Assembly: GCA_963978895.1 (NCBI GenBank)
Contig: OZ022243.1
Coordinates: 6,552,182 to 6,616,181 of the forward strand
Length of the DNA: 64,000 nt
DNA from: Erpobdella octoculata
Taxonomy: Eukaryota > Annelida > Clitellata > Hirudinida > Erpobdellidae
Reading direction: 5' to 3'
Each line of letters starts with the position of its first letter. Positions within the stretch are counted from its first letter, which is position 1. This document shows positions 48,600 to 57,973 of the stretch, one piece after another. Made by a program: the position numbers and the translations under genes. The notes under the pieces are model-generated. The model saw only the letters and a list, made by a program, of their open reading frames with translations, was not told the DNA's origin and searched no databases.

Positions 48600-48935
48600 A
48601 GCAAGTTAGGTGGGGCTGCATGCGTAAAATACGTATGAGTCACTGCTAGTACCAACAGGCGTTAGTTCATTGGAGCGCAATAATGCCAGATGTGGCATTT
48701 TGAGGTTTACAGCACGGAATATACATTAGAGCCACATCATCCCCACGTCTGAGCCACATCGCTTTATGAGGCATTCTGATTTTTCCCGCATGGGCCCCAC
48801 AAACACCATTTATGAAATTTTATGAAATTTTCTCGAAACACCATGCTGCTCATATGTACAACCCTCACTTTAGAAGGCTTTCTGACGTTTCACGCATGGG
48901 CCCCCACATACCATATGTGAAACTTCCTCGAAACC
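48600..48935. repeat. GC-richer tandem repeat block
   Basis: Two diverged copies of a roughly 110-bp unit: ggcattctgatttttcccgc, atgggcccc, tctcgaaacacc (48771-48842) and ggctttctgacgtttcacgc, atgggccccc, cctcgaaacccc (48874-48938). The preceding about 150 bp has related gccacatc / gcattttga motifs. Source unknown. Confidence 0.55.
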
Positions 48936-48939
48936 CCTG

Positions 48940-49925
48940 TTGGAACCTTTTTATGTTATTAAAAAACTACAATGAGTAAAAAAACTTTCATTGAAAATAT
49001 TTGAAAATTACACAAACTAAATTGCCAAAAATGTAAAAAAAACAGATGTAAAAAATATTTAAATAACCATTACAAGGTAGTGTCAAGTTTAGTTTTTTTT
49101 CCACCATCCCGATCAAGTGCCTGTCTTATCAAAGACCTCATTTTCTCTTCGATTGATTCCTGCGAATCTTCAATTCTATTTATTAAATGGCTTCTGTAAG
49201 AAATTGATGATCAAGTTTAGCTAAAACAACTCTCAAAAAATTAGATTGTGATGCCAAACCTGTCCGCAACTGGTCCAACCAGGATCTGGCTCAAGATTTA
49301 AATTATTCCCTGAATCCAATCCTACAAAACAAATTACAGGCATTTTTTCTGTATTATTTTAGTTTGAATAGTTTTTATTTAAAGATGACCTGTTACAATT
49401 TATGTTGAAAGTGAACAAAAACAGCTTAAAACTTCAATTATAAAACAGTACAGTTTTAATCGATGTCCAGTTATTGAGGTTTCTAGTTTAAAAAATCTAA
49501 AAAAAAACTAATTGTAACAAATACTCAAAAAAACAAGACTTGTCAAATTTTATTTCATAAAATAAATTTTGTCGAATAACGATTAGTTTAAAAAAAAGTA
49601 TTTTTATTTTCATAACAATAAATAAACATTTTGTTTTCAAAACTATTTTTAATTACAAAATTTACATTTTTTGTTTAAAACTTTAAAATATATTTTAAAC
49701 AAAATATGGGCAAATAAAAACAAATCAATTTTATATATTTAATAAAAATTATTTATTTGATTTATTCAAAGCAAGCAAAAAAGCCTTTTTCTACTCTTTG
49801 AAATCTACGTCCGTGCCAAATTTCTTTAAAATTATTTCATCGGTTTGGACATGAGTTAATAATCTATTTATATGTTTGACGGATAGCAATAAAAGAATTT
49901 GTACATATACGGTTTACGACAACAG
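48940..49925. other. AT-rich stretch, nothing recognised
   Basis: Apart from a slightly less AT-rich patch at 49100-49330 without an ORF, nothing was seen. Confidence 0.3.
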
Positions 49926-49929
49926 TCCA

Positions 49930-50130
49930 ATTTAGTTTTGCTGGTGCTGTGACCGGGAGCCGGATAGCGATCGGGAGCGGGAAGGCGACCGGGAGCGGGA
50001 GACAAGCGGGAAAAGAGAGCGACCGGGAGCGTGAGAGAAAACGAGAAAGAAACGGGAGCGAGAGAGAAAAACGATCAAAAAACCTCTGAGAACCCCGGGC
50101 AACGCCGTTTACCCGGTCAGTTCTTTTATA
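49930..50130. repeat. GGGAGCGAGAGA purine minisatellite with CCCGGGCAACGCCG end
   Basis: Degenerate 12-bp purine units (gaccgggagcgggagacaag) over about 110 bp, then aacctctgagaaccccgggc, aacgccgtttacccggtcag. Same layout as 60985-61215. Confidence 0.65.
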
Positions 50131-50244
50131 AAGTATAAAGTATTTGGATGCAAGCACAGTAGCACTGTAAATTTGATATAAGTTACTCCACATTTTGGTA
50201 ACATATTTTGGTTGAAAATAACATCTTAAAAAATTTTAATAACT

Positions 50245-50410
50245 TTTTTGATGAATAGTCCGCTGGATGAATAGACATTAGATGAACAGTCCTTATGATG
50301 AACGGTTCTCTTGATGAATAGTCCTGTGATGAATAGTTCTTTTATGAATAGTCCCTTGATGAATAGTCCTTGATGAACAGTCCTTTGATGAATAGTCCTT
50401 TGATGTGTAT
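50245..50410. repeat. Minisatellite of GATGAATAGTCCTTT units
   Basis: Nine to ten tandem units of about 15-18 bp with variants (gatgaacagtcctt, gatgaatagttctttt). Confidence 0.85.
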
Positions 50411-50654
50411 AACACCAGCTTATGAATATTTATTAAGACTGGAATTATTGGGTTTTGCATAAATCTATTTCTCCTAGCGTATTAACTACTTATTATCAGT
50501 AGACACCGGCATTCACAGTGTAGCTCTAGCGACAGAAGTTAATTTTAGTAAACTAAAATAATAATAAAACAATACTTCAAGTCCTAATAAATATTCACAG
50601 AACAACGTATTACCAGTATTCTTGTTTTTTCTAATGTTTTTATTTAACTTCTCT

Positions 50655-50805
50655 CGTCTATCTTGTTTGTTTGTTTGTCTGTGGTGATCAAATCTTAGAA
50701 ACAAAAATTCACCCACTTTTCGACCACCTAGAGCGCTAAAACATTTATTAAAGCTTTCTTCTGGATGAGAATACATGAATTGAATGTTTCCGACACGAAT
50801 TAGTA
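50655..50805. repeat. RepI copy
   Basis: ctcgtctatcttgtttgttt head, gtggtgatcaaatcttagaa, ttcacccacttttcgaccac, gagaatacatgaattgaatg. Third member of the 10.7/11.9-kb group. Confidence 0.65.
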
Positions 50806-50999
50806 GAAAGTTATTTGTTAAGACGAAAGCGCATACATGCCGACATTAGTGCCAATTACAGGCAAGCGTTTTGTAAAATTTCTGGTTCAGGCAAGTTATC
50901 TCAAATGTTTTTTTTTAGGTTCAACAAAACTAAAAATCTTAGCTCTTAATCTTAATTTGAAATATTTCTACTTCTAGAAACGACTGACCGATTTCGTCT

Positions 51000-51110
51000 G
51001 TTTCAGATTTGTAGTTTATTTATTTCTACTCTAACCTGCTGACAAAGGTGTTTTTTCCAAAGTTGAAAAAAATGGTTCTGATTTTTTCCCAGAATGTGAA
51101 ATAATTTGCG
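51000..51110 (+). repeat. RepC-like copy
   Basis: tgtttcagatttgtagttta, tgctgacaaaggtgtttttt, ccaaagttgaaaaaaatg. Partner of 53545-53640. Confidence 0.5.
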
Positions 51111-51599
51111 CCTAGTATTTAATGAGTTAATTCTGTTCAGCGTTGAATCAACTTTATTAATCACTTCATTTTGGTCATTAAAATTGAAACATTTCAAGCT
51201 CAAACCATGGCAAGTTTTCAATAATTGATTTATATTATCAAGTAATTTTTAAGAAACAACAAACTCATGGGATACTAAGTATAACATGTAATTAGTATTT
51301 TATTTGCTAGTTCATAGAAATTAAAAATGTTTGGTTACATTTTTTCTAACTTTATTTTTCAATCCTTTAAACACACTTTTATTAAATTTTTATTTTTTTA
51401 TGGGTTTCTCTGTACGCAAGTGTTGCGACTAAAATTTAACCAGTTTTATGACTTTTATTTGTATAAAAACTGATTTAAATTGTAGATTTGTTTTGGTTTC
51501 AATTTAAACAGTTTAAGTTTTAAAATTTATTTTAATGAAATGATTCAACTCTAAAACACTGATTCTCAACCAATTTCAATAATTTTTTGTACAATTGGA

Positions 51600-52740
51600 A
51601 TTAAGCCAGAATCAAAGTTAGTTTTGCTGCAAACAACTTGCTTTGTATTTCAACGTTTTGCCAATAAACAGTCTTTTTTTTTTGCTTTCGACTTAATGCA
51701 TAACCTTTCCTCATAACACCATCAACCTTAGATTTTGGATCAGAAGAATGCACGTGCAACTTGCCAAAATGTACTCAATAGATATCATGTTTATGTAAGC
51801 ATTAAGTTCTTGTGTAAAAAAATTATTCAAATAACAACATTTGTCTTAGCAGCAGTAAACAAAATAAAAACCGTTCAAGATGTAGTATTAGTGCTTAGAG
51901 AAAAATTAAATACTTTTTTCCGACAGTTTATATTGTAGAAATTTCCTGCCAACTCAATACAATCCCAAATGTTTTCTAGTACTGCTTTTTGTAAAATGGT
52001 AAAAAACCTGATAATTTTCTACATTTAAAAAAAAGTGCTGTTAATTATGGAAAAAATGCGACTAAATCTGATTTTAAAAAAAAGAACTCCATTTTAAATT
52101 TGTTTCAAACAATATTTAACCGTTTATTTTTTATTATAATGGAACCTTCCGTATTTAATGTGTTGTCGGATTTGAGAAACAAAGGATTTTAAAAAGGGCT
52201 GCCTTTTGAACAACATAATGAAACCTTGTCGCTGCTCATCCAAACGGCGTTCATTTATATCTTTACTGACCTCTTCACAAAGGTGTCTGCTACAGTCTTA
52301 AATTATGCACGTATGGTAAAGTTTTGCGTAACGCTGTTATGATGGGTGACGGTTAAAACCTCAAAACAATAAGGATTGTAGATGTTGATAACTAAAACAT
52401 AAGTCGTTTGAGATTTTGTATTTATATTCATAACACATATCTATACAAAAGTATCATTTAAAAATATGCTAGCTTATGACACTCGAAACTGTTTCAGTTT
52501 ATTCACTTTTTCACAGTTATGTTAATTTCATACTGTACTTGCAAATATTTTACTTATTTCTGCTGAAATAAATAATTAAAATCAAACTCAAACAATATGA
52601 TTAGAAACATATTCCGTTATTTAAATAACACAACGGTTTTTCTTTTTTTTCCACTTCGACTTAGATTCTTTTAAAAAATGAGTATTTGATTTTTGTCGTT
52701 TTCATGAAGTTGACATAATGCCGTAGAAAAAAATATTTTC
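51600..52740 (-). repeat. RepG copy 3, long
   Basis: Aligns with 45720-46740 and, at its left end, with 53200-53470. Minus-strand VLENIWDCIELAGN survives, but the NLFLK block is broken. Confidence 0.55.
52225..52305 (+). repeat. RepC copy within RepG
   Basis: cttgtcgctgctcatccaaa, cggcgttcatttatatcttt, tcacaaaggtgtctgctaca. RepC sits at the same place in RepG copy 2, so it may be a part of RepG. Confidence 0.55.
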
Positions 52741-53199
52741 TTAAAACACGCATTTATTTAAACTAACTAAGAAATTAAAAATAATTTATTCACCAACAGC
52801 TAATAAAAGAACAAACGGTAAAATGTTTAATATTAAAAAGAAAAATGTGTGATCTATAAATTTACTAAAGATGGTTAAATTGTTCAATGGTTCGAAACTT
52901 TTGAGAAAAACTAAATTCATTTAATGCACATTTTTTAAACAATTTTTTTCAAATTTATAAAACTTATATATTTATGTTTTATTTGTCGTGTTTTTAACAA
53001 TTTTTTCAAGTTTTCAATCATTTGATAAAACAAGTAATAATTCAACAACTAAATAACACAAACTATGCAAAATTGAAATTCAATGCAATAATTTTATTAT
53101 TTATAATTTTTATAAAAACTGATTTAAATTGTAAATTGTTTTTTTCTAATTTAAGCAGTTTCAATTTTAAATTAATTTTAATGAAAAGATATAACTCTA

Positions 53200-53470
53200 A
53201 AACATTAATTTTCAGCTAATTTTATTAATTTTAGGTACATTTGGAATTCAGCCGAAAACAGAGTTGTTTAGTGCAAAAAACCTTGCTTTTTATTTCAACG
53301 TTATACCACTGAACAATTTTTTTTGCTTTTGATTTAATGCATAACTTTTCCTCACAACACCATCAACCTTAGATTTTGATAAGAAATTTGCACGAGCAAG
53401 CTGCCGAAATGTAATTAATAGGTATGATGTTTATGTAAGCATTAATTTATTGTCTAAAAATAAATTTATT
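53200..53470 (-). repeat. RepG left-end fragment
   Basis: ttaggtacatttggaattca, ttatttcaacgttataccac, acaccatcaaccttagattt match 51585-51740. Confidence 0.5.
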
Positions 53471-53544
53471 AAAAAATCATTAACGGGAATGGCGATTAAG
53501 ACGTATGACTAATGCTCTGTATAACATAAATCTCAAGAATAACT

Positions 53545-53640
53545 GATTGCGTCTGCTTAAGATTTGCAGTTTTTTTATTTCTACACTGACCCGCTCACAA
53601 AGGTGTCTTTCCAAAGATGAAAAAATGAGATTGATTGTTT
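53545..53640 (+). repeat. RepC-like copy
   Basis: tgcgtctgcttaagatttgc, cccgctcacaaaggtgtctt, tccaaagatgaaaaaatg. Confidence 0.5.
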
Positions 53641-53769
53641 TTTTTCCCTAAAATGTGAAATAATCCGTGCTTACAATTCAATGACTTAAAGTAGAGTTTT
53701 CAACAGAAATTAAAAGAGAAAAATAATTTAAAACACAAATGCACTAATTTCTGTATGGTTTTATTTGTT

Positions 53770-53989
53770 TCAAAGCAATACCGTTTTGTATTTGCAATTT
53801 TTAACAATCTTTTGGTATTGATTTTTTTGTTTATCAATTTCTTCCAAAACGTTGTATAGTTGCATTTCGTTTTCAGTTTCATTTAAGACAACGTTTTCAT
53901 ATGTTACTCTTTCGCGAACATCAGTTGAAGGAGTTGCTTGATTGGTTGGTTTTTTTTTTTTGAAACAGCAGCAGAATGTCAAACAGTTT
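53770..53989 (-). CDS. Gene B last exon: cytoplasmic tail with ITIM-like motif
   Basis: Entered in phase 2 through a weak acceptor (acattaag, no good pyrimidine tract). The tail starts NCLTFCCCFKKKK, a cysteine/lysine juxtamembrane patch of the kind that is palmitoylated. It then carries V-T-Y-E-N-V, which fits the ITIM pattern V/I/L/S-x-Y-x-x-V/I/L, and three further Y-x-x-hydrophobic motifs (YNVL, YQKI, YKTV). It ends TVLL. Motif matching is direct; inhibitory signalling is inference. Confidence 0.6.
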
Positions 53990-54185
53990 CTTAATGTTTC
54001 TCTTTAAATAAAAATTACAATTTAGTAGTTTAATACAGTGTTTTGTCTTACAGTAAAAAATGCAAAACACATTGAAAAACTTTGTTTTTTTTAATTGTTG
54101 TAATTGTTTGAGTTGTTTACTTTGATAATGATTAATCTGAATTATTGTATATTATTGTTTAATTAATGAAAATACAAATTGTTAC

Positions 54186-54300
54186 CTAGTGCTCTGTTTG
54201 CAAAATCATGATATCAACATTCCAAGACCTATTGAAAACAGCATAAGACAGGTAACGCCAACACCATGAGCAATTATTGTATCTTTGTTTTCATTTTTCT
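54186..54300 (-). pseudogene. Gene B exon: membrane segment with in-frame TGA
   Basis: A 115-nt exon with acceptor gagaattag and donor gtaaca, phase 1 in and 2 out. The reading is EKNENKDTIIAHG, a hydrophobic run VGVTCLMLFSIGLGMLIS, TGA at 54206-54208, then FCKQSTR. The stop falls at the cytoplasmic edge of the helix, where Trp is common. Upstream and downstream frames stay open and join correctly to neighbours, which argues that the stop is a recent point change. Confidence 0.6.
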
Positions 54301-54471
54301 CTAATTCTCAATAAAAACAGTAAACACTTAATATCATAAACTAAAAACTTGTTTTATAACAATTTATGTGATTTTAAAAGAGCAATTGTAAGCAAGCCTA
54401 ATGTAACAAAACTGAAACATGTTTAAATTATTCCTTTTTGATGAAAATAACACTTTAATATCGTTTCTTAC

Positions 54472-54552
54472 CTTTTGAATTTTTTTTTAAATTATTCGAT
54501 TTAGTGATGTCCCTTTTATCCGTTGAATTAGACGTTCTAGTTGTTGGTATTG
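54472..54552 (-). CDS. Gene B exon: Thr/Ser/Lys stalk
   Basis: An 81-nt phase 1-1 exon with acceptor tttgacag and donor gtaaga. It encodes PTTRTSNSTDKRDITK and a Lys-rich end. An upstream acceptor (ttcttag) is also present but would shift the phase. Confidence 0.5.
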
Positions 54553-54718
54553 CTGTCAAATTATTAAAGTTAGTACTAAGAAACGGATTTTTGTAACTGT
54601 TAATTAGTTCAGAAAAGACAAAACAGAATATAAAATTTTATTTTAAAGAAAAAATGTTAATTTCTAATAATGTTTATGTTTTATGTGCATTTGTGCTTTT
54701 AAAAGTGTGAAATTTAAC

Positions 54719-54808
54719 TTGTAGTTGCCGTCTGCCTGGTCGTAGTTGTCGTCGTTATTGCATCTGATGGATCTATAGGTGGTGCTTTGACACAACTCCT
54801 TGGCTCAA
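54719..54808 (-). CDS. Gene B exon: Pro/Thr-rich stalk
   Basis: A 90-nt phase 1-1 exon with acceptor cttttttag and donor gttaaa. It encodes EPRSCVKAPPIDPSD followed by AITTTTTTRQTATT. The end (ACTACAA|gttaa) nearly repeats the end of the 36-nt exon, suggesting local duplication. Confidence 0.6.
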
Positions 54809-54874
54809 CTAAAAAAGATGCTTGTTAATCATTTTTAAAAATATTATTGTAGTGAAGTATTTTCAACTCTAAGC

Positions 54875-54954
54875 TGCTGGTGACGCCGGTGAGGCTCGAA
54901 CTGTTGACCTATTGATCGACAGGCAAAAGCTTTACAGCTCTGCCACCAACGCCA
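54875..54954 (-). repeat. SINE-D head fragment in a gene B intron
   Basis: Eighty bases match the tRNA-like head of the SINE-D family (gctggtgacgccggtgaggc, then gctctgccaccaacgcc), with no body. It lies between the two Thr-rich exons, in the same transcriptional sense as the gene. Confidence 0.7.
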
Positions 54955-55197
54955 TTTAATCTGTATAGTTACGTTTTCTTTTCCAGTTGAAAGTGACATT
55001 ATAGTAGTTGTTTCTATTGCCTAATTAAAATTTATCTTTCAATGAGCAACTAAGTATAAAAATACAAGTCTTCATAACGGTTTACTAAATCAGAGCAGAC
55101 ATAACAAAAATGTGTTATTCAAAGGTTTTTAAATTGCTTTCGTCGATCAGTTGTATGTTATTTGTAAACTTGTGCGTTTTTTAAAATTAAACTTAAC

Positions 55198-55233
55198 TTG
55201 TAGCTGTTGTTGGCTTGTTCGTTGTTGTAGAAG
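55198..55233 (-). CDS. Gene B mini-exon: Thr-rich stalk, 36 nt
   Basis: A tttttag acceptor and gttaag donor bound 36 nt, phase 1-1, encoding STTTNKPTTAT. Its phase and composition match the next two exons, supporting a stalk built from duplicated mini-exons. Confidence 0.55.
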
Positions 55234-55650
55234 CTAAAAAATCAAGTTTACAGATAATTGCTATAGATACTAATGGGCATGCTAAAAAATTAATAATTTT
55301 GTAAAGCAATTAAAAAAATTGTCACTAATTTACCTTATTATAACAAAATTTAATTTTTTCGGCAATAAATAAAACTAGAAAAACATCAATGCAATTGTTC
55401 TATATTATGTTTAAATTTTAATTGTTGCGTTTATTCCATTAAATTATTAAAACCTATTTAATTTAAATAAAATTTATTTAATAATTTTTATAATTTTAAA
55501 CGTTTAAGAGAAAGTTTAAAGTATTTCAGTTTGTCTATTTTTATCTTCACTTACATCTTAAAATTTAATAACCATTCTTTGTATAAAGACAGCTGACCAT
55601 GTATTTACACGTGTTCATACTGATCATACTTGAACAGTAGTTTTCAAAAC

Positions 55651-55792
55651 ATATTTTTCATGCAAACAAACGGATGAGTTTTGTTGCAGTCATCAGAAAG
55701 AATCCACTTGAAGTTAGAAATATAGTAGCAATCATTATTTTTACTTGGCATAGGTTGTCCACTATTCCAATTAGGATAATTTGCTTCTGTAT
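55651..55792 (-). CDS. Gene B exon: C-type lectin domain, C-terminal half
   Basis: The acceptor attccag and phase 1 entry give D-TEANYPNWNSGQP, NDCYYIS, KWILSDDC and HPFVCMKN. This is the diagnostic C-terminal half of a C-type lectin domain: N-W-x-x-G-x-P, a W-x-x-x-x-C in the WND position, and F-V-C. The calcium/sugar triplet position reads Q-P-M where sugar binders have E-P-N or Q-P-D, so canonical carbohydrate binding is doubtful. The frame stops nine bases beyond a weak donor (gttttg), and the true 3' boundary is unresolved. Confidence 0.8.
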
Positions 55793-55861
55793 CTGGAATA
55801 AGCTTAATTGTAGCCTATAGTTTAATTTATTAATTTTAAACATTATTTTTTTTCAAATAAC

Positions 55862-56080
55862 CTGAATCCAACTAATAAAAATTAATGTTTTTATATCCAA
55901 AATTAAGCCAACAATTGGATGAATTGAAATCTCTCCACTGAGTTAAAGCTGCTTCAACAACATTTTCTAATAAGATGCTTCTGTTTTGCTTACAGTAATC
56001 CTGTGCTTTATTGAAAGACTTTAAAAAATCGTTTCCTTGAGAATACAAACAAATGTCAAAATCACAGTACTAAAGAGCAG
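55862..56080 (-). pseudogene. Gene B exon: C-type lectin domain, N-terminal half
   Basis: The frame reads CDFDICLYSQ, FNKAQDYCKQN and SILLENVVEAA, then CWLNFGYKNINFY, stop, LDS. This matches the C-type lectin pattern of an aromatic strand, A-x-x-x-C, and L-L/V. The TAG at 55872-55874 sits where C-type lectins usually have the Trp of F-x-W-x-D. The donor gttatt follows 55862 and the intron is only about 69 nt. The acceptor is uncertain: a strong candidate (tatctatttttag) lies near 56103, but it enters in a different frame, so a further indel may be present. Confidence 0.65.
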
Positions 56081-56100
56081 TTGCTAATTACATCAGAAAC

Positions 56101-56220
56101 AAACTAAAAATAGATAAAATCCCAAAAAATGAAATTTTTTTGTTACTTACAATTTTTTTTGAAATCATTATTCTGTTTCAAGAAGTAAGGACAGTAAAGT
56201 ACATAGCCGTTTTATGTGAA
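56101..56220 (-). other. Possible gene B upstream exon
   Basis: A strong donor (gtaagt) ends an open stretch reading GYVLYCPYFLKQNNDFKKN on the minus strand, directly upstream of the lectin exon. The composition would suit the start of a C-type lectin domain. Phase does not agree with the next exon as drawn, so this is a low-confidence exon or a decayed one. Confidence 0.25.
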
Positions 56221-56224
56221 TTTT

Positions 56225-57235
56225 AAATTAAAATGATCTCAAGCTGTTATGAAGGCGTCAACACATGATTATTCTTTTCATTCTCATTTTAATTCTTCCT
56301 TGTAAAACTTGGGATTTTTATGTTAACATATAAAACAACAAAAATTAATCGTTACTGGTGTAGTTGTTCCAGCAATAATTACTTATTCGGTTAAGGGTGT
56401 GGTAGTGTTTGACTTCTATGCACGACTAGCCCGGTTTCGATTGTTTTAGCTGAAAGAAACTTAAAAATCTTTAACGGCATTTGGCAGGAACTTTTTTTTT
56501 AATTAGATCAACTAAGTTTTTGTACTAATTTTTTGGTAGTAGTCAACTAAATACGAGTGGGTTTGTTAGAATAAAAGTTCTTAAAGGGGTTTTCATTTGT
56601 ATGATTACAAATGAAGAAATCAATCAATGTGACGTATTCATACTGTATACAAATGACATACGTGAACAAAGTCTTGAAGTCAATTTATTGACATCAAAAT
56701 TCAATTAAAGAACGTTAAATAATTACTATTTTTATAGCAAACTGCAAAATCATTTTCTGAGAAAAAAAATTTTTTTTTGAGTTATTTTTTTTAAATAGTG
56801 TTTCAGCTCTGAAACATAGAATTAAAAATTATTTATTTTAGCTAAATGTTCAGATCGATGACTAATAATGACAATGATTGTCAAATGTTTGATTATTGTC
56901 AAAACTATTAGCAAGTCAAAGGTTTTTGCATTATTTTGTTTGCAATGAAATGATAACACAGCACTCCAGCATCACAGGCATTTTAAAAATCTAATTTTCT
57001 AGTAATTTAATTCATTCATTTCTTGTCTATTTTAATGTTTATTTAAGATCGTATTATAAGTGTTACACAAATTGGTATGACAGTAATTGCCGAAAACTTG
57101 AAACAGTGTATTTAAAAAACCGTTTTAAAATAAAACTAATCAATAAAATCAATAATTAATTAAGGTTGCAAACTTTAAGGTAATTTTTTAAACAAAATAA
57201 TCACTTAACTTAATTGGAATTTGTATTTGTAGTTT
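56225..57235. other. Intergenic AT-rich stretch between gene A and gene B
   Basis: About 1 kb with no recognised exon or repeat family. It should contain the gene B promoter and 5' exon if gene B is a separate gene; I could not identify a signal-peptide exon. Confidence 0.35.
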
Positions 57236-57237
57236 TT

Positions 57238-57470
57238 TTAATCCCTGAACATTGGTCTAGTTAATGTTATGCGCTTAGACGGCTGTGCAAAGCTGCCGAA
57301 CGGTTTGGCTCGTGACATCGCTCCAAAGGCGTATGGATTGCCAGGTACAGGCGGCTTCTTGACGAAAGTTTCATCTAAATAGCTGGTTGAAGTAAACCCA
57401 GCCAAAGACTGTTCCAACGCTAGTTTTGAGGTTTGATTGCTGAGATCCTGAGGCGAGTGTTTTCATCTGG
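57238..57470 (-). pseudogene. Gene A 3' extension: coding-like sequence in shifted frames
   Basis: Just past the annotated stop, two other frames look coding. One reads [14 protein letters not shown] across about 57522-57465. A second is open from about 57459 to a TAA at 57238-57240, and includes SYLDETF, KKPPVPGNPYAFG and PMFRD. This 70-residue stretch is rich in Pro, Ser and acidic residues and contains no stop. One extra A in the short A run near 57462 would join the two frames. This looks like the original C-terminus, now out of frame through an indel, an assembly error or an unrecognised intron. Confidence 0.45.
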
Positions 57471-57472
57471 GC

Positions 57473-57973
57473 TTAAATAGTCTTCTCTGTTGTCTTCTGC
57501 TGTACAGCTGTCAAGCTTCCTAAAATCTTCCAAAACATTATTGTAAAAAAATCTTTTTCTCTGTTTTTCTTAAATACATTCCAGTAATTTTTTTTGTTTT
57601 TCATCACAGGTAACTGAATAATTTTGTCTGCAAATATAGTTTCAGCTGGTGTGTAGCCTTTTTCGGCTCTTAGCGAAACGCTATAATTGTTCACGTTATT
57701 ACGAACCGACAGGTTTGTCTGATACATTGATGAATGTAGATTGTTCTTATTAATATTTTTGGCACCTACGTGAACATAGCCTGTAGAAACTGCAGAAATT
57801 GAATCAACTTTATTTTTATTTTTTTTCTTCCTGATGAAATAGCTTGAAACGACTGCAATGCCACACACCAGGGCAGTGCCTCCAACACTTACACCGATTA
57901 TGAGACCAATATTGCTAGACTCGGGATATTCGACACAGAAGGCAAACTGAGGTGTCGATTTTGAGATGGAAAC
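57473..57973 (-). CDS. Gene A last clear exon: membrane helix and cytoplasmic tail with T-G-Y-V-H-V
   Basis: The acceptor is gatactcag at 57974 and onward; the stop is at 57473-57475. The exon encodes a short ectodomain end ([15 protein letters not shown]), a hydrophobic helix ([11 protein letters not shown]...VVSSYF), a basic stop-transfer stretch RKKKNKNK and about 110 tail residues. The tail has T-G-Y-V-H-V, which fits the T-x-Y-x-x-V/I ITSM pattern and contains the Y-V-H-V tetrapeptide known from the MET docking site. Tyrosines also occur in MYQT, NYSV and GYTP. A possible weak intron (donor gtgatg near 57611, acceptor ttttag near 57522) could remove the Lys-rich segment, but its phase does not fit the downstream frame. 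Confidence 0.7.
   Translation of the reverse strand, partial: VSISKSTPQFAFCVEYPESSNIGLIIGVSVGGTALVCGIAVVSSYFIRKKKNKNKVDSISAVSTGYVHVGAKNINKNNLHSSMYQTNLSVRNNVNNYSVSLRAEKGYTPAETIFADKIIQLPVMKNKKNYWNVFKKNREKDFFTIMFWKILGSLTAVQQKTTEKTI

Larger units (their letters stand above)
53770..56080 (-). pseudogene. Gene B: C-type lectin / Thr-rich / membrane protein with ITIM-like tail, two nonsense codons
   Basis: Gene-level entry. Minus-strand exons: C-type lectin part 1 (about 56080-55862), part 2 (55792-about 55651), Thr-rich mini-exons 55233-55198, 54808-54719 and 54552-54472, a membrane exon 54300-54186 and a tail exon 53989-53770. The three Thr-rich exons and the membrane exon join in consistent phase 1, and the membrane-to-tail join is phase 2. 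In-frame stops occur at 55872-55874 (TAG) and 54206-54208 (TGA); at both a Trp would fit the context. The join from the lectin domain to the first Thr exon, and the 5' end, are unresolved. It lies directly downstream of gene A on the same strand. A decayed gene or null allele is the simplest reading; sequencing error at both sites is possible but less likely. Confidence 0.65.

Noticed and set aside
50245..50410. CRISPR-like array
   Set aside because: Units are contiguous variants of one another with no unique spacers: a minisatellite.
54206..54208. UGA selenocysteine codon in gene B
   Set aside because: It lies at a membrane edge, with no SECIS-like element noticed and a second, TAG stop in the same gene; point mutation is simpler.
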